Below are positions 6,762 to 14,734 of a stretch of DNA of 53,918 bases, piece after piece. This DNA comes from Streptomyces corallincola (GTDB lineage Bacteria > Actinomycetota > Actinomycetes > Streptomycetales > Streptomycetaceae): positions 1-53,918 of the forward strand of contig NZ_JAHRXF010000044.1 in NCBI RefSeq assembly GCF_019104725.1. The letters run 5' to 3'. Below the pieces are notes generated by a model. It ran no database searches and had not been told where the DNA came from. It was given only the letters and a program-made list of their open reading frames with translations. Both the position numbers and the translations under genes were made by a program. Each line of letters opens with the position of its first letter. The stretch's first letter is position 1.

Positions 6762-9446
6762 GTGACGAGTGAGTCCGTGCCGCCGGTGGACGCCGCTTCC
6801 GGCGCCGACGTCGCGGCGCTGGCCAAGGTGGTGGCGCGGCAGCGCGCGGAGCTGGAGCGGCTGCGGGACGCCACGGCGACCGCTGCCGTGCTGGAGCGTG
6901 CCAAGGGCGCGCTGATGGCGACGGCGGGCTGTACTCCGGACGCGGCCGAAGCCGAGCTGACCCGGCGCGCGGAGTCGGGCGGACGCTCACTGCTGGAGGA
7001 GTGCTGGTTGGCGCTGGGTGTGCTGGGACCGACCCCCACGCAGGTGACCGCTTCACAAGTGACCGCTTCGCAGGTGGCCGCTCCACAGGTGCCCACCTCA
7101 CCGCTGGCCGCCTCCCAGAGCGCCCCCTCGCAGAAGACCGGCTCACAGACGGGCGTCCCACGAACCGGCGCCGCACAGGCAGACGCCGTGCGGAATCCCC
7201 CCGCGCAGACAGACCCCGCGCAGACGGACCCCGCCCGGACCACCCCCGACGCCCAGGCATCCACCCCGCAGGCGTCCCCCACCCGGACGGCCTCCCCCAC
7301 GCGGTCCACCACCCCTGCCCCGCCCCCATCTCCGCCGCCACCCCCGCCCACCCACGCGGACGCTCCCCGGAAGCTCCCGGCCGGGCCGCTGCCCGGGCCG
7401 GACGCCGTGCGGGCCGGGGATCTGGCGGATGTGCTCGGGCAGCTCGGCCGGGACCTCGTACGGGTACGGTCGGCCGGTGAGCTGGCCGGATGTCTGCTGA
7501 CGCATCTGGCGCCGGAGACGGGTGCGGACACCGTGATGCTGTACGAGCGGCTGTCGGAGGGCGGGGCGGAGCTGCTGGGATACGCCGGGGTGGAGGCGAC
7601 GGTCGCCGCGCAGTGGCAGCGGATGCCGCCGCTGAGCGGGGTCGCGCCGCTGGACGTGCTGCGTACCGGTGAGCCGCGCTGGCTGGAGGATCGAGACCAG
7701 GACCGCGAGCGCTGTCCGCTCATCGGGGACCCGCCGGAGCGGTGGGGCTCCCGTGCCTGGCTGCCGGTACCGGTGGACGGGCCCGCGCCGGTCGCGCTCG
7801 GGGTGCTGCGCCACAGGAACGGGGTGTTCACGGCGCGCGAGCGGGAGCTGCTGCGGGCGGTGGCCCGGTTGTGCGCGGGACGGCTGCGGGCGTTCGACCT
7901 GCCCGTGCAGCGCGTGGGCGAGGAGGAGCCGGGGACCGTGCAGGCGGTGCTGGACGCGCTGCCCGGCGCGGCGATCCTGCTGACCCCGCTGCGCGGCCCG
8001 TCCGGCGCGGTGGAGGACTACCGGATCACCGCCGCGTCCCCCGGTGCGGTGGACGTGTTCGGGCGCACCGGGCGGGAGATGGTGGGCGCGCACATCCTGG
8101 AGAGCTACCCGTCCGTGGCGGGCGAGCCGCTGTGGGACGGCTATCTGCGTGCCCTCACCCGCAAAGTGCCGTTCGAGAGCGAGCCGTTCGCCTATCAGGA
8201 CGAGGTCGGCGGTGTGCCGCTGTTCGCCACGTACTCGGTGCGGGCCGCGCCGCTCGCGGACGGGCTGCTCGTCACCTGGTCGCGGCACGAACCGGAGGAG
8301 GTCCAGGAACAGCGCCTGGCGGACGTGCAGCGGCTCGGGAACCTCGGCTGGGCCACCTGGAATCTTGTCACCGGGGAGATCGCCTGGTCCCCGCAGGCGT
8401 ACGGCATTCTGGGCCTCGATCCGGCGCGCGGGCCCCTCCCGCTGGAGCGGCTGCCGGACCTCGCGGTGGAGCGGGACGCGGGTGCGCTGGGGCAGGCGAT
8501 CGGCGAACTCGTGCACCGGGCAAGGCCGTTCGACGCGCCGTTCCGGATCGAGGCGCCGGAGGGGGTGCGGCATCTGCGGATCGTGGCGGAGGCGGTGACC
8601 GAGCCGGACGGCACGCCCGCCGATGTGCACGGCTTCGTGCAGGACCTGACCGCGCAGCGCAGTGCCGAACTCGCCCTGGTGGAGAGCGAACGCGCGATGC
8701 TGCTCCAGCGCGGCATACTGCACGCGGAACGGGCGCTCGCGGCCCGGCTCCAGGACGCGCTGCTGCCGTTGCCGAGCAAGCCGGTGACGCTGGCGGGGCT
8801 GCGGGTCGAAGTCGCCTATCTGCCCGCCCAGTCGGGCATCCACGTGGGCGGCGACTGGTTCAGCACCGTCCAACTGCCCGACGAGGCCGCGCTGTTCGTG
8901 GTCGGTGATGTGGCGGGGCACGGTATCGGGGCGGTGGCGACGATGGCCCAACTCCGTTTCACCACCAAGGGGATGGTGAGTACGGGGTCGTCGCTGACCG
9001 GTGCGCTCGCCCGGCTGAACACCCTGCTGCTGCACTCACCGGACGGGCGATCGACGGCGACGATGGTCCTTGCCCGCTACGAGCCCGCGACCGGGGTGCT
9101 GTCCTGGGCGCAGGCCGGGCATCCGCCGCCCCTGCTGCTGCGCGGGGAGCGGGTGCACTATCTCGGCCGCCCGCACGGCATGCTGCTCGGCGCCACGGCG
9201 GACCCGGTCTACGAGTCGGCGCGCGTTCGCCTGGAGTCGGGCGACCGGCTGCTGCTGTTCACGGACGGCCTGATGGAACGGCCGCGCGAGGGCATCGACG
9301 CGGGTTTCTCCCGGCTCGCGGAGGCGGTGCGTGCCCAAGGCCGCGTGGGCGAGGCGCTGTTGGAGTCCCTGCTCGCCACGATGCTGGCCGACGAACGGCG
9401 CGACGACGTGTGCGTGGTGGACATCCGGATGCCCGAGACACCCTGA
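6762..9446 (+). CDS. ANTAR-like/GAF/PAS/PP2C (SpoIIE-type) phosphatase
   Basis: An 894-residue multidomain regulator. Residues 1-89 form a helical segment resembling an ANTAR domain (VLERAKGALMATAGCTPDAA). Residues 90-206 are a Gln/Thr/Pro/Ala linker built from imperfect repeats (TASQV, AAPQV, TSP). A GAF domain (about 225-375) and two PAS-type modules (about 385-510 and 510-633) follow. The C-terminal PP2C domain (about 666-892) has GGDWF, VVGDVAGHGIGAVA, AGHPPPLLL, LFTDGLMER and RRDDVCVV, with the metal-binding Asp residues present. It has no HATPase domain. It probably dephosphorylates an anti-sigma-factor antagonist in response to a sensed signal. The frame is open far upstream; I took the GTG at 6762 (VTSESVPP), where codon use and domain content begin. 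Neither this GTG nor the in-frame ATG at 6726 has a strong Shine-Dalgarno sequence. Confidence 0.88.
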   Translation: MTSESVPPVDAASGADVAALAKVVARQRAELERLRDATATAAVLERAKGALMATAGCTPDAAEAELTRRAESGGRSLLEECWLALGVLGPTPTQVTASQVTASQVAAPQVPTSPLAASQSAPSQKTGSQTGVPRTGAAQADAVRNPPAQTDPAQTDPARTTPDAQASTPQASPTRTASPTRSTTPAPPPSPPPPPPTHADAPRKLPAGPLPGPDAVRAGDLADVLGQLGRDLVRVRSAGELAGCLLTHLAPETGADTVMLYERLSEGGAELLGYAGVEATVAAQWQRMPPLSGVAPLDVLRTGEPRWLEDRDQDRERCPLIGDPPERWGSRAWLPVPVDGPAPVALGVLRHRNGVFTARERELLRAVARLCAGRLRAFDLPVQRVGEEEPGTVQAVLDALPGAAILLTPLRGPSGAVEDYRITAASPGAVDVFGRTGREMVGAHILESYPSVAGEPLWDGYLRALTRKVPFESEPFAYQDEVGGVPLFATYSVRAAPLADGLLVTWSRHEPEEVQEQRLADVQRLGNLGWATWNLVTGEIAWSPQAYGILGLDPARGPLPLERLPDLAVERDAGALGQAIGELVHRARPFDAPFRIEAPEGVRHLRIVAEAVTEPDGTPADVHGFVQDLTAQRSAELALVESERAMLLQRGILHAERALAARLQDALLPLPSKPVTLAGLRVEVAYLPAQSGIHVGGDWFSTVQLPDEAALFVVGDVAGHGIGAVATMAQLRFTTKGMVSTGSSLTGALARLNTLLLHSPDGRSTATMVLARYEPATGVLSWAQAGHPPPLLLRGERVHYLGRPHGMLLGATADPVYESARVRLESGDRLLLFTDGLMERPREGIDAGFSRLAEAVRAQGRVGEALLESLLATMLADERRDDVCVVDIRMPETP

Positions 9447-9531
9447 CGCCCCGCACTCCCGGACCGTGTCCGGCCGCTCACGGCGGTGTCCGGCCACCCG
9501 TGTCGGCACCCGAACACCGCCCCTCCCCCGC

Positions 9532-9633
9532 TCAGTCGTCGCCCCGGTGCCGCCAATACCAGAACAGTCCGGCGACCAGGACCAGCAGGAAGAGGACGGG
9601 CACTAGCAGGCCCGGAATGCGGGAGCCGCTCAT
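9532..9633 (-). CDS. 33-residue single-span membrane protein
   Basis: A tiny ORF starting MSGSRIPGLLV and ending FWYWRHRGDD. One hydrophobic helix (about residues 7-26) is followed by a basic/aromatic tail, so it is predicted to be a single-span inner-membrane peptide with its charged end in the cytosol. A good GAAGG Shine-Dalgarno lies 9 nt before the ATG at 9633, and this decides the start within a longer open frame. It converges on the PAS/GAF phosphatase gene, whose stop is 85 nt away. No family is recognised. Expression is unproven, but the ribosome-binding site and the clean transmembrane design support a real gene. Confidence 0.6.
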   Translation of the reverse strand: MSGSRIPGLLVPVLFLLVLVAGLFWYWRHRGDD

Positions 9634-9675
9634 CGGCGTGGCCTTCGATCGTGGTGCGCGGTGCGTGATGCTCGG

Positions 9676-9706
9676 GGGTGTCCGGCCGAGCCCCGGCCGG
9701 ACACCC
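9676..9706. terminator. Perfect 12-bp hairpin, loop of 7
   Basis: GGGTGTCCGGCC and GGCCGGACACCC flank the loop GAGCCCC. There is no T-tract. It sits 43 nt upstream of the 33-residue membrane-protein gene and could end transcription arriving from the ATP-grasp gene, or act as an operator. The GTGTCCGG word recurs near 9466-9496. Confidence 0.4.
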
Positions 9707-9826
9707 TCATGGTGGGGCGTGCGGTCGATGCCGAGGGATGTTCCCCGGAGTGTCGCCGGGTGTTCGAGGCCGATTTCAGCCCACCGGATGACCCGCCCGG
9801 TTCTCAGAGTGCCCCGTCGCCGCACC

Positions 9827-9975
9827 CCGAATCACCAAGCGCGCCCTCACCGCGCCACCACACCCCGAATCACCACACGCCCCCTCACCGCGCCACCACT
9901 CCGAATCACCACACGCCCCCACACCGCGCCACCACACCCCGGCTTCACCGACCGCCCCCGATCCGCCGCGCCGCG
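9827..9975. repeat. Imperfect direct repeats, period 36-38 bp, about 3.5-4 copies
   Basis: Copies begin at 9827, 9865, 9901 and (diverged) 9939. Each starts CCGAATCACC (the last CCGGCTTCACC), runs through a C-rich stretch and, in the first three, ends CACCGCGCCACCAC. Spacings are 38, 36 and 38 bp with no unique spacers between units, so this is a degenerate minisatellite rather than a CRISPR array. Confidence 0.85.
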
Positions 9976-10026
9976 CCAGCGCACCCCGGCTCGCCGATCA
10001 CCCCCGAACGACACCGCGCGCATCCC

Positions 10027-10878
10027 TCAACTGGGCAGCGCACACCGCGTGTCGGCGCTGACGAACCGGTTCAGCGAGGTCGTCAGCGCGCCGACGAACG
10101 CCTCCCGGTCGTCCTCGGGCAGCGCGTCGAGGGAGAGGAAGGGATTGTGGTCCTCCAGTTCGACCAGGAGGAGTTCGCCGTCCGGGGCGCGGCAGGCGTC
10201 CACGCGCTGGATGCCGTGGCCGAGGCCGTTCCAGTCCACGAAACGGCGTGCGAACTCCAGGTCGGCGGCGGTGGCCGCGTACGGCCTGAGTTCCCAACGG
10301 TTGCGCGGGTCGGGGGCGTTGAGGGCGTACTGGAAATCGTCGTCCACGAAGTAGAAGGAGACCTCGTAGGCGAAGTCGATGAAGGGCTGGATCAGCACGT
10401 CGTCGCCCGCGTAGGCGGCGAGCCGGGCGGCGGGGGCGATGCGCAGGCCGAGGGAGTCGGCGCCGAGACGGGGTTTGACGACGTACCGGGCGGCGGCGGG
10501 CAGCAGATGCGCGTCCTCGACCCGGTCCACGGTCGGGATGACCGGCCATCCGGCGGCGGTCAGATCGAGCAGGTACTGCTTCCCGGCCTGGTCGGCCTTG
10601 CCGCCGAGCGGGTTGTAGACGGGGGTGCCGGAGGCGAGGGCGCGGGCGCGGAACGCATCGAACTCGCTCTGGTGGCCGAGCAGCGGCCCGCTGTTGCGGA
10701 CGACGACCGCGTCGAAACCGTCCATCAGCGCCGCCACGTCCTTGGGGTGACACAGCGCCAGGTCGAAATGGGCGCGGAGCCGGGCGGTGAGGTAGATGTC
10801 CTCGTCGCAGTAGCGGCGCCCTTTCGCCGGGTACGCCAGGTCGGTGACGTAGAGGAGGCGGGGGCGTTCGGCGGACAT
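10027..10878 (-). CDS. ATP-grasp-fold protein of unknown substrate
   Basis: A 283-residue protein with the layout of a small ATP-grasp ligase. The N-terminal pre-ATP domain (MSAERPRLLYVTDLAY) is followed by VVRNSGPL and the segment AARYVVKPRLGADSLGL, where the Lys of a typical ATP-binding strand lies. DDVLIQPFID and the C-terminal acidic metal site LLLVELEDHNPFLSL complete the pattern; ExxDxNP-like residues usually coordinate Mg-ATP. It resembles RimK/glutathione-synthetase-type proteins, but the acceptor cannot be named. The reading frame is longer, but GAGGAG 6 nt before the ATG at 10878 fixes the start. It is divergent from the TetR gene (239-nt gap) and has no partner on its own strand. 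Confidence 0.75.
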   Translation of the reverse strand: MSAERPRLLYVTDLAYPAKGRRYCDEDIYLTARLRAHFDLALCHPKDVAALMDGFDAVVVRNSGPLLGHQSEFDAFRARALASGTPVYNPLGGKADQAGKQYLLDLTAAGWPVIPTVDRVEDAHLLPAAARYVVKPRLGADSLGLRIAPAARLAAYAGDDVLIQPFIDFAYEVSFYFVDDDFQYALNAPDPRNRWELRPYAATAADLEFARRFVDWNGLGHGIQRVDACRAPDGELLLVELEDHNPFLSLDALPEDDREAFVGALTTSLNRFVSADTRCALPS

Positions 10879-11059
10879 GGAGGCTCCTCGTGCTGCGTGA
10901 CGGCCTTGCGTGGCCGGGAGGGGTGCGTGCGTGGCCGGTGCGGGCACGGTCAGGGGGCTGACCGGACGGACGGCAGAAAGGTTACGGCGCGGTGTCCCGG
11001 CCCCCGCGTCCGGTACCGCCCTGAACGATCAAGGTGCCCGCGCAACCCGCCCCTGAGAG

Positions 11060-11067
11060 CACTGAGT
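11060..11067. promoter_or_regulatory. CACTGAGT half-site upstream of TetR gene
   Basis: This octamer recurs at 11991-11998 inside the palindrome before the zinc-ribbon gene. It suggests a second, weaker contact for the same regulator. Confidence 0.35.
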
Positions 11068-11078
11068 TCCCCGTGTCC

Positions 11079-11092
11079 TGCACGGAGTGCCA
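11079..11092. promoter_or_regulatory. Candidate TetR operator (site 1)
   Basis: TGCACGGAGTGCCA, an imperfect palindrome, lies 25 nt before the tetR-like ATG. GAGTGCCATA (11085-11094) is repeated exactly at 11995-12004 before the zinc-ribbon gene. This would allow autoregulation and joint control. Confidence 0.5.
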
Positions 11093-11117
11093 TACATGAG
11101 GTGCTACGTTCCCGTTC

Positions 11118-11924
11118 ATGAGCCACAGCAGCACCGCGCCGGACGCCAAACCGCCGATGCGGGACGCCCTGGTCGCGGCGGCCTTCCAGCTCTTCCTGGA
11201 GCGCGGGTACGAGCAGACCACGGTGGACGACGTCGTCGCGCTGGCCGGGGTCGGCAGGCGCTCGTTCTTCCGGTACTTCCCGTCCAAGGAGGACGTGGTC
11301 TTCCCCGACCACGAACGCTGCCTGGCCGACATGACGACCTACCTCGACACCGGCTCGGCGGACGACGAACCGGTGCGCCGCGTCTGCGACGCCGCCCGGC
11401 TGGTGCTGCGGATGTACGCGGAGAACCCGGCGTTCTCCGTGCAGCGCTACCGCCTCACCAGACGCGTACCCGGCCTGCGCGCCTACGAGTTGTCGGTCGT
11501 CTGGCGCTACGAGCGTGCCCTCGCCCGGTATCTGCGCGACCGGCTGGCCGACCACCCCGACGGGGCGCTGCGCGCCGATGTGATCGCGGCGGCCGTCGTC
11601 GCCGCGCACAACAACGCCCTGCGTTCCTGGCTGCGTTCGGACGGCCGGGACGACGCGGAGGCGTCCGTGGACCACGCCTTGGCCCAGGTCCGGGCGGCGT
11701 TCGGCACCGACGCGGCCGCGCCCGCCACGGCCTCCCTACCTTTCGCGCCACCTTCCTCGCCCTCCGCGCATCCAGCGCCCTCCGCCGCCCGGAAGGCGGG
11801 AACGGCACCGTCCACGCGGGTCGCGCGTCCCTCTCCGGACGAGGTGGTCGTCGTGGTCGCCCGCCGTGACGCGCCGCTCTGGCAGGTCGTCAGGGAGTTC
11901 GAGACGGCGGCGGGACGCGCCTGA
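11118..11924 (+). CDS. TetR-family transcriptional regulator with Pro/Ala-rich C-terminal extension
   Basis: A 268-residue repressor-type protein. The N-terminal helix-turn-helix is canonical: ALVAAAFQLFLERGYEQTTV, then VALAGVGRRSFFRYFPSKED (about residues 18-60). A helical ligand-binding core follows to about residue 200. Residues 200-240 are Pro/Ser/Ala-rich, and the protein ends with a short folded-looking tail DEVVVVVARRDAPLWQVV, longer than the usual 190-220 residues. The ATG at 11118 follows a candidate operator (11079-11092) whose core also occurs before the next gene, a zinc-ribbon OB-fold gene on the same strand. It therefore probably controls itself and that gene. The inducer is unknown; an acyl-CoA-type ligand is a guess from the neighbour's family. 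Confidence 0.9.
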   Translation: MSHSSTAPDAKPPMRDALVAAAFQLFLERGYEQTTVDDVVALAGVGRRSFFRYFPSKEDVVFPDHERCLADMTTYLDTGSADDEPVRRVCDAARLVLRMYAENPAFSVQRYRLTRRVPGLRAYELSVVWRYERALARYLRDRLADHPDGALRADVIAAAVVAAHNNALRSWLRSDGRDDAEASVDHALAQVRAAFGTDAAAPATASLPFAPPSSPSAHPAPSAARKAGTAPSTRVARPSPDEVVVVVARRDAPLWQVVREFETAAGRA

Positions 11925-11987
11925 GCCCTCCCCCGTGGGGCGTGCCCGCTCCCTCTCCATATTCAGGGTACGCAGTGCCTTTACGAG

Positions 11988-12002
11988 TGACACTGAGTGC
12001 CA
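11988..12002. promoter_or_regulatory. Candidate TetR operator (site 2)
   Basis: TGACACT-G-AGTGCCA is a 15-bp palindrome with a single mismatched pair, 107 nt before the zinc-ribbon start. It shares GAGTGCCATA and CACTGAGT with the region before the TetR gene. Confidence 0.55.
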
Positions 12003-12093
12003 TAGTCTGACGGCGGTGCACGGTGGCACGGCGACCGGGGCACCCGCGTGCCCGCTCCGCGCACGCGGCAGGGGCGGAATACGGGCCGAGCGC

Positions 12094-12100
12094 AGGGAGA
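12094..12100 (+). promoter_or_regulatory. Shine-Dalgarno deciding a GTG start
   Basis: AGGGAGA lies directly against the ATG at 12100, too close to initiate there, but at ideal distance from the in-frame GTG at 12109. The GTG is therefore the better start. Confidence 0.6.
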
Positions 12101-12108
12101 TGACCAGC

Positions 12109-12573
12109 GTGTACCACCACTCAGCAACGGTCTCGCAGTTGGCGGGCGGGTCCACGGCGGGCCTCCTCGACCCGGCGCGCACGGAGCCCGCACGCAGGGA
12201 CCCCGCACGCATGGACACCCCGCGCGCGACACCCCCCAGGGACACCCTCACCTTCCAGCGCTGCACATGGTGCGGCACGGCCACCTACCACCGGCTGCTC
12301 TGTCCCGTCTGCCAGGGCAGCGAACTGCGCACCGAGCACAGTGAGGGCGTCGGAACGATCCGGCACGCCACGATCGTGCACCGCAACACGCCCGGCGCCC
12401 GCAACGTCTCAATGGTGGAGCTGACCGAGGGCTTCGTCGTACGGGGCCGGGTCATGGGTCCGCTGATCGGCATCCACAGCGGGGACCGGGTCCGGCTCTC
12501 GACCGCCAAGGACCCGGTGCGCGGTGAGCCCGTCTTCCAACTGGTGGACGAGCCGTGCCGGGCCTGGACCTGA
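12109..12573 (+). CDS. Zinc-ribbon/OB-fold (DUF35-type) protein
   Basis: A 154-residue protein whose middle carries a rubredoxin-like zinc ribbon, CTWCG...CPVCQG (two CxxC pairs), followed by an OB-fold: GTIRHATIVHR, VSMVELTEGFVVRGRVMG, and IHSGDRVRL. This architecture is typical of small partners of thiolase/acyl-CoA enzymes, where the OB-fold may bind a CoA ester. The N-terminal 45 residues are low-complexity (repeated ARxDPAR-like units). No thiolase is adjacent. The start is GTG 12109, chosen from the Shine-Dalgarno spacing; ATG 12100 is the alternative. A palindrome shared with the TetR gene lies upstream, so it is probably repressed by that regulator. Confidence 0.85.
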   Translation: MYHHSATVSQLAGGSTAGLLDPARTEPARRDPARMDTPRATPPRDTLTFQRCTWCGTATYHRLLCPVCQGSELRTEHSEGVGTIRHATIVHRNTPGARNVSMVELTEGFVVRGRVMGPLIGIHSGDRVRLSTAKDPVRGEPVFQLVDEPCRAWT

Positions 12574-12703
12574 CGGAACGTCAGCCGGGTGACGGAGGCG
12601 TTCCCAGGGCTCGACCGAACTACAACTCAGTTTCCGCACAAGCCCGTTGGAGCAGTTCCGCTCGCTCAGGCCCCCTCCGCGTACCCGTTCCGCACCAGCC
12701 CGT

Positions 12704-13138
12704 TCAGGGCTTCAGCGCGATCCTGATCCCGACCCTCCTGTCGGCCCCGCGCCGCAGCGTGCCGAACAGCAGGGTGAGGCGGCCGACGATGCCGTACTTC
12801 CGGGCGATGAGGGTGCGGTAGCGGGCGGTGGTGGCCGCGTCCGTGATCTCGGCCGTGGCCGGGACCTGTTCGCCGGTGGGGTTGCCGCGCAGGTCGCACG
12901 GGCCGACCAGCACCTCGGCGTTCCGCCTGATCCGCTTGACCTTCCCGCTGTCGGCGGCCGTCCACACGCCCAGCGCGTCCCCGTCCGCGACCACCCACAC
13001 CGGCGTGGCCACCAGGGTGCCGTCCTTGCGGTAAGTGCTCACCAGCAGGTACTTCCCCGTGCCGAGCCGCGCGAGCAGCCCGCTCCGGTCACTCGCACCA
13101 CTTTCGCCCGCCGCGCCGTTGGCGCCCATGTGCTCCAT
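12704..13138 (-). CDS. PPOX-class, F420-dependent-type oxidoreductase
   Basis: A 144-residue split-barrel flavin/F420 protein. The signatures are YLLVSTYRKDGTLVATPVWV, DALGVWTAADSGKVKRIRRN, and VLVGPCDLRGNP. This matches the PPOX-class F420-dependent enzymes common in actinobacteria, which bind F420 or a flavin and reduce unknown small molecules. The start is the ATG at 13138 (MEHMGANG). The frame extends upstream only because of the CAGCAC repeat, which would encode an implausible Cys/Trp run. Convergent with the zinc-ribbon gene, divergent from the protease gene. Confidence 0.85.
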   Translation of the reverse strand: MEHMGANGAAGESGASDRSGLLARLGTGKYLLVSTYRKDGTLVATPVWVVADGDALGVWTAADSGKVKRIRRNAEVLVGPCDLRGNPTGEQVPATAEITDAATTARYRTLIARKYGIVGRLTLLFGTLRRGADRRVGIRIALKP

Positions 13139-13214
13139 ACTCCGCAGCCTAGAAGCCCCACCCGCCCGGCACACATCGGAGCGGACAGAAGCACCGACCA
13201 ACAGCACCACCCGG

Positions 13215-13238
13215 CAGCACCAGCACCAGCACCAGCAG
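13215..13238. repeat. Short CAGCAC tandem repeat
   Basis: Three perfect CAGCAC copies and one CAGCAG lie in the 225-nt intergenic stretch between divergent genes. This is a simple-sequence feature without evident function. Confidence 0.85.
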
Positions 13239-13363
13239 GAGATCGCCGCCCCGTGTGAACGCCCCGGCACCCCGCACCGTACTCAGGTCCGGGCGTGCCC
13301 GAGGGCCGGTGCGCCCGGCGGTCCCGTCCGGGCCGTCCGCGCGCACGGTTTCGGGAGCCACGT

Positions 13364-14734
13364 ATGAGGCACGCACGACGACGCATCGTCCGGCGAGTGA
13401 CACGGGTGGTGGCCGTCGGCGGACTCCTGGTGGGCTGCGGAATGGTGGCGCAGGCCGCCCTGGCCGACACCGCTCCCCCCGCGTCGGGCACCCTCTCCAC
13501 GGCCTCCCCCGCCCCGGACACCGGCACGGCACTGACGGCTCGCCTCGGTACGGCGCGTACGGCGGGGAGCTGGATCGGCGCCGACGGACGCCCCGTCGTC
13601 GCGGTCACCGACGAGGACACGGCCCGCGCCGTACGGAGCGCGGGCGCCGAGGCCAAGGTGGTCCCGCACAGCATGGACGAGCTCAAGTCGGCGGTGTCCG
13701 GCCTGCGTTCGGCGCCGCGCGTGGCGGGCACCGCGTGGGCGCTGGACTACCGCACCAACCGGGTGGTGGTCCGGGCCGACAGCACCGTGTCGGCGGCCGG
13801 TTGGGCGAAGATGAGCCAACTGGCCACGAAACTGGGGGACTTCGTCCGCATGGAGCGTGCGGCGGGCAGGTTCACCACGCGGTTGAACGGCGCGCGACCG
13901 ATCCTGTCGAGCGGCGGGCGGTGCTCGGCGGGGTTCAACGTGACCGATGGGCGCAGTGACTTCATCCTGACCGCCGGACACTGCGGGCCGACCGGGTCGG
14001 TGTGGTTCGGCGAGGACCAGAGCGGTCCGCCGCTGGGCCGCACGGTCGGCAGCACCTTCCCGAACGCGGACTTCTCCCTCGTCCGGTACGACACGGGCAG
14101 GGCCGGGCCCGGCGCCGACGTGGTCGCGGTGGGCGACGGCAAGGGCGTACGCATCACCGGCGCAGCCGACCCGGTGGTGGGACAGCGGGTGTTCCGCAGC
14201 GGCAGCACCAGCGGCCTGCACGACGGCGCGGTGACCGCGCTGAACGCGACGGTGAACTACCCGGAGGGCTCGGTGAGCGGGCTGGTCGAGACGGACGTGT
14301 GCGCCGAACCCGGCGACAGCGGCGGCCCCCTGTTCGCGGACGGGGTCGCGCTGGGCGTCACCTCGGGCGGCAGCGGCGACTGCGCCACCGGCGGGACGAC
14401 GTTCTTCCAGCCGGTGACCCGCGCGCTGACGGCGCTGAACGTCCGGCTCATCACCTCGGCCGGCGTGAGCGGCAGCGCCGCCCGGAAGGCGCCGGCGGCC
14501 GGGGCGACCGGAGGCGCGGTCGCGCGGGGCGCGGCGAAGCCCGGCGTCTCGGCGTCCCCGGCGGGCGGCACGCCCGCGCGGTCACTCGTGGCGCGGATCA
14601 CGGACCCCCGGAACGTCGGGCCCGGTCTACTGGTGGTCGCGGGCAGCGCGATCGCGCTCGCCGCCACCCGCTACATCCGCTCGGAGCAGGACCGCCGGGC
14701 CTACCGGCGGCACTACTCGGCGAACTGGGGCTGA
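13364..14734 (+). CDS. Streptogrisin-like S1 serine protease with C-terminal membrane anchor
   Basis: A 456-residue chymotrypsin-fold protease of the streptogrisin/alpha-lytic group. A signal peptide (about 1-34, ending AALA) is followed by a propeptide with the repeat-like segment GTAWALDYRTNRVVV. The mature domain has all three catalytic residues: His in LTAGHCG, Asp in NADFSLVRYD and Ser in EPGDSGGPLF. Unlike most secreted streptogrisins it continues past the catalytic domain with an Ala/Gly/Pro-rich stalk and one transmembrane helix (PGLLVVAGSAIALAATRYI), then the basic cytoplasmic tail RSEQDRRAYRRH. It is therefore likely held on the outer membrane face. GGGAG 6 nt before the ATG at 13364 supports the start. 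It stands alone. Confidence 0.9.
   Translation: MRHARRRIVRRVTRVVAVGGLLVGCGMVAQAALADTAPPASGTLSTASPAPDTGTALTARLGTARTAGSWIGADGRPVVAVTDEDTARAVRSAGAEAKVVPHSMDELKSAVSGLRSAPRVAGTAWALDYRTNRVVVRADSTVSAAGWAKMSQLATKLGDFVRMERAAGRFTTRLNGARPILSSGGRCSAGFNVTDGRSDFILTAGHCGPTGSVWFGEDQSGPPLGRTVGSTFPNADFSLVRYDTGRAGPGADVVAVGDGKGVRITGAADPVVGQRVFRSGSTSGLHDGAVTALNATVNYPEGSVSGLVETDVCAEPGDSGGPLFADGVALGVTSGGSGDCATGGTTFFQPVTRALTALNVRLITSAGVSGSAARKAPAAGATGGAVARGAAKPGVSASPAGGTPARSLVARITDPRNVGPGLLVVAGSAIALAATRYIRSEQDRRAYRRHYSANWG

Larger units (their letters stand above)
9634..10026. other. 393-nt gene-free stretch with a hairpin and C-rich tandem repeats
   Basis: No open frame here has Streptomyces-like codon use or a ribosome-binding site. 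It contains a perfect 12-bp hairpin at 9676-9706 and a direct-repeat block at 9827-9975, described separately. Confidence 0.6.

Noticed and set aside
9827..9975. CRISPR-like direct repeats
   Set aside because: No unique spacers, drifting units, no palindrome within the repeat and no cas genes.
13139..13270. Cys/Trp-rich N-terminus of the PPOX protein
   Set aside because: It is encoded by the CAGCAC repeat; the conserved part begins at ATG 13138.
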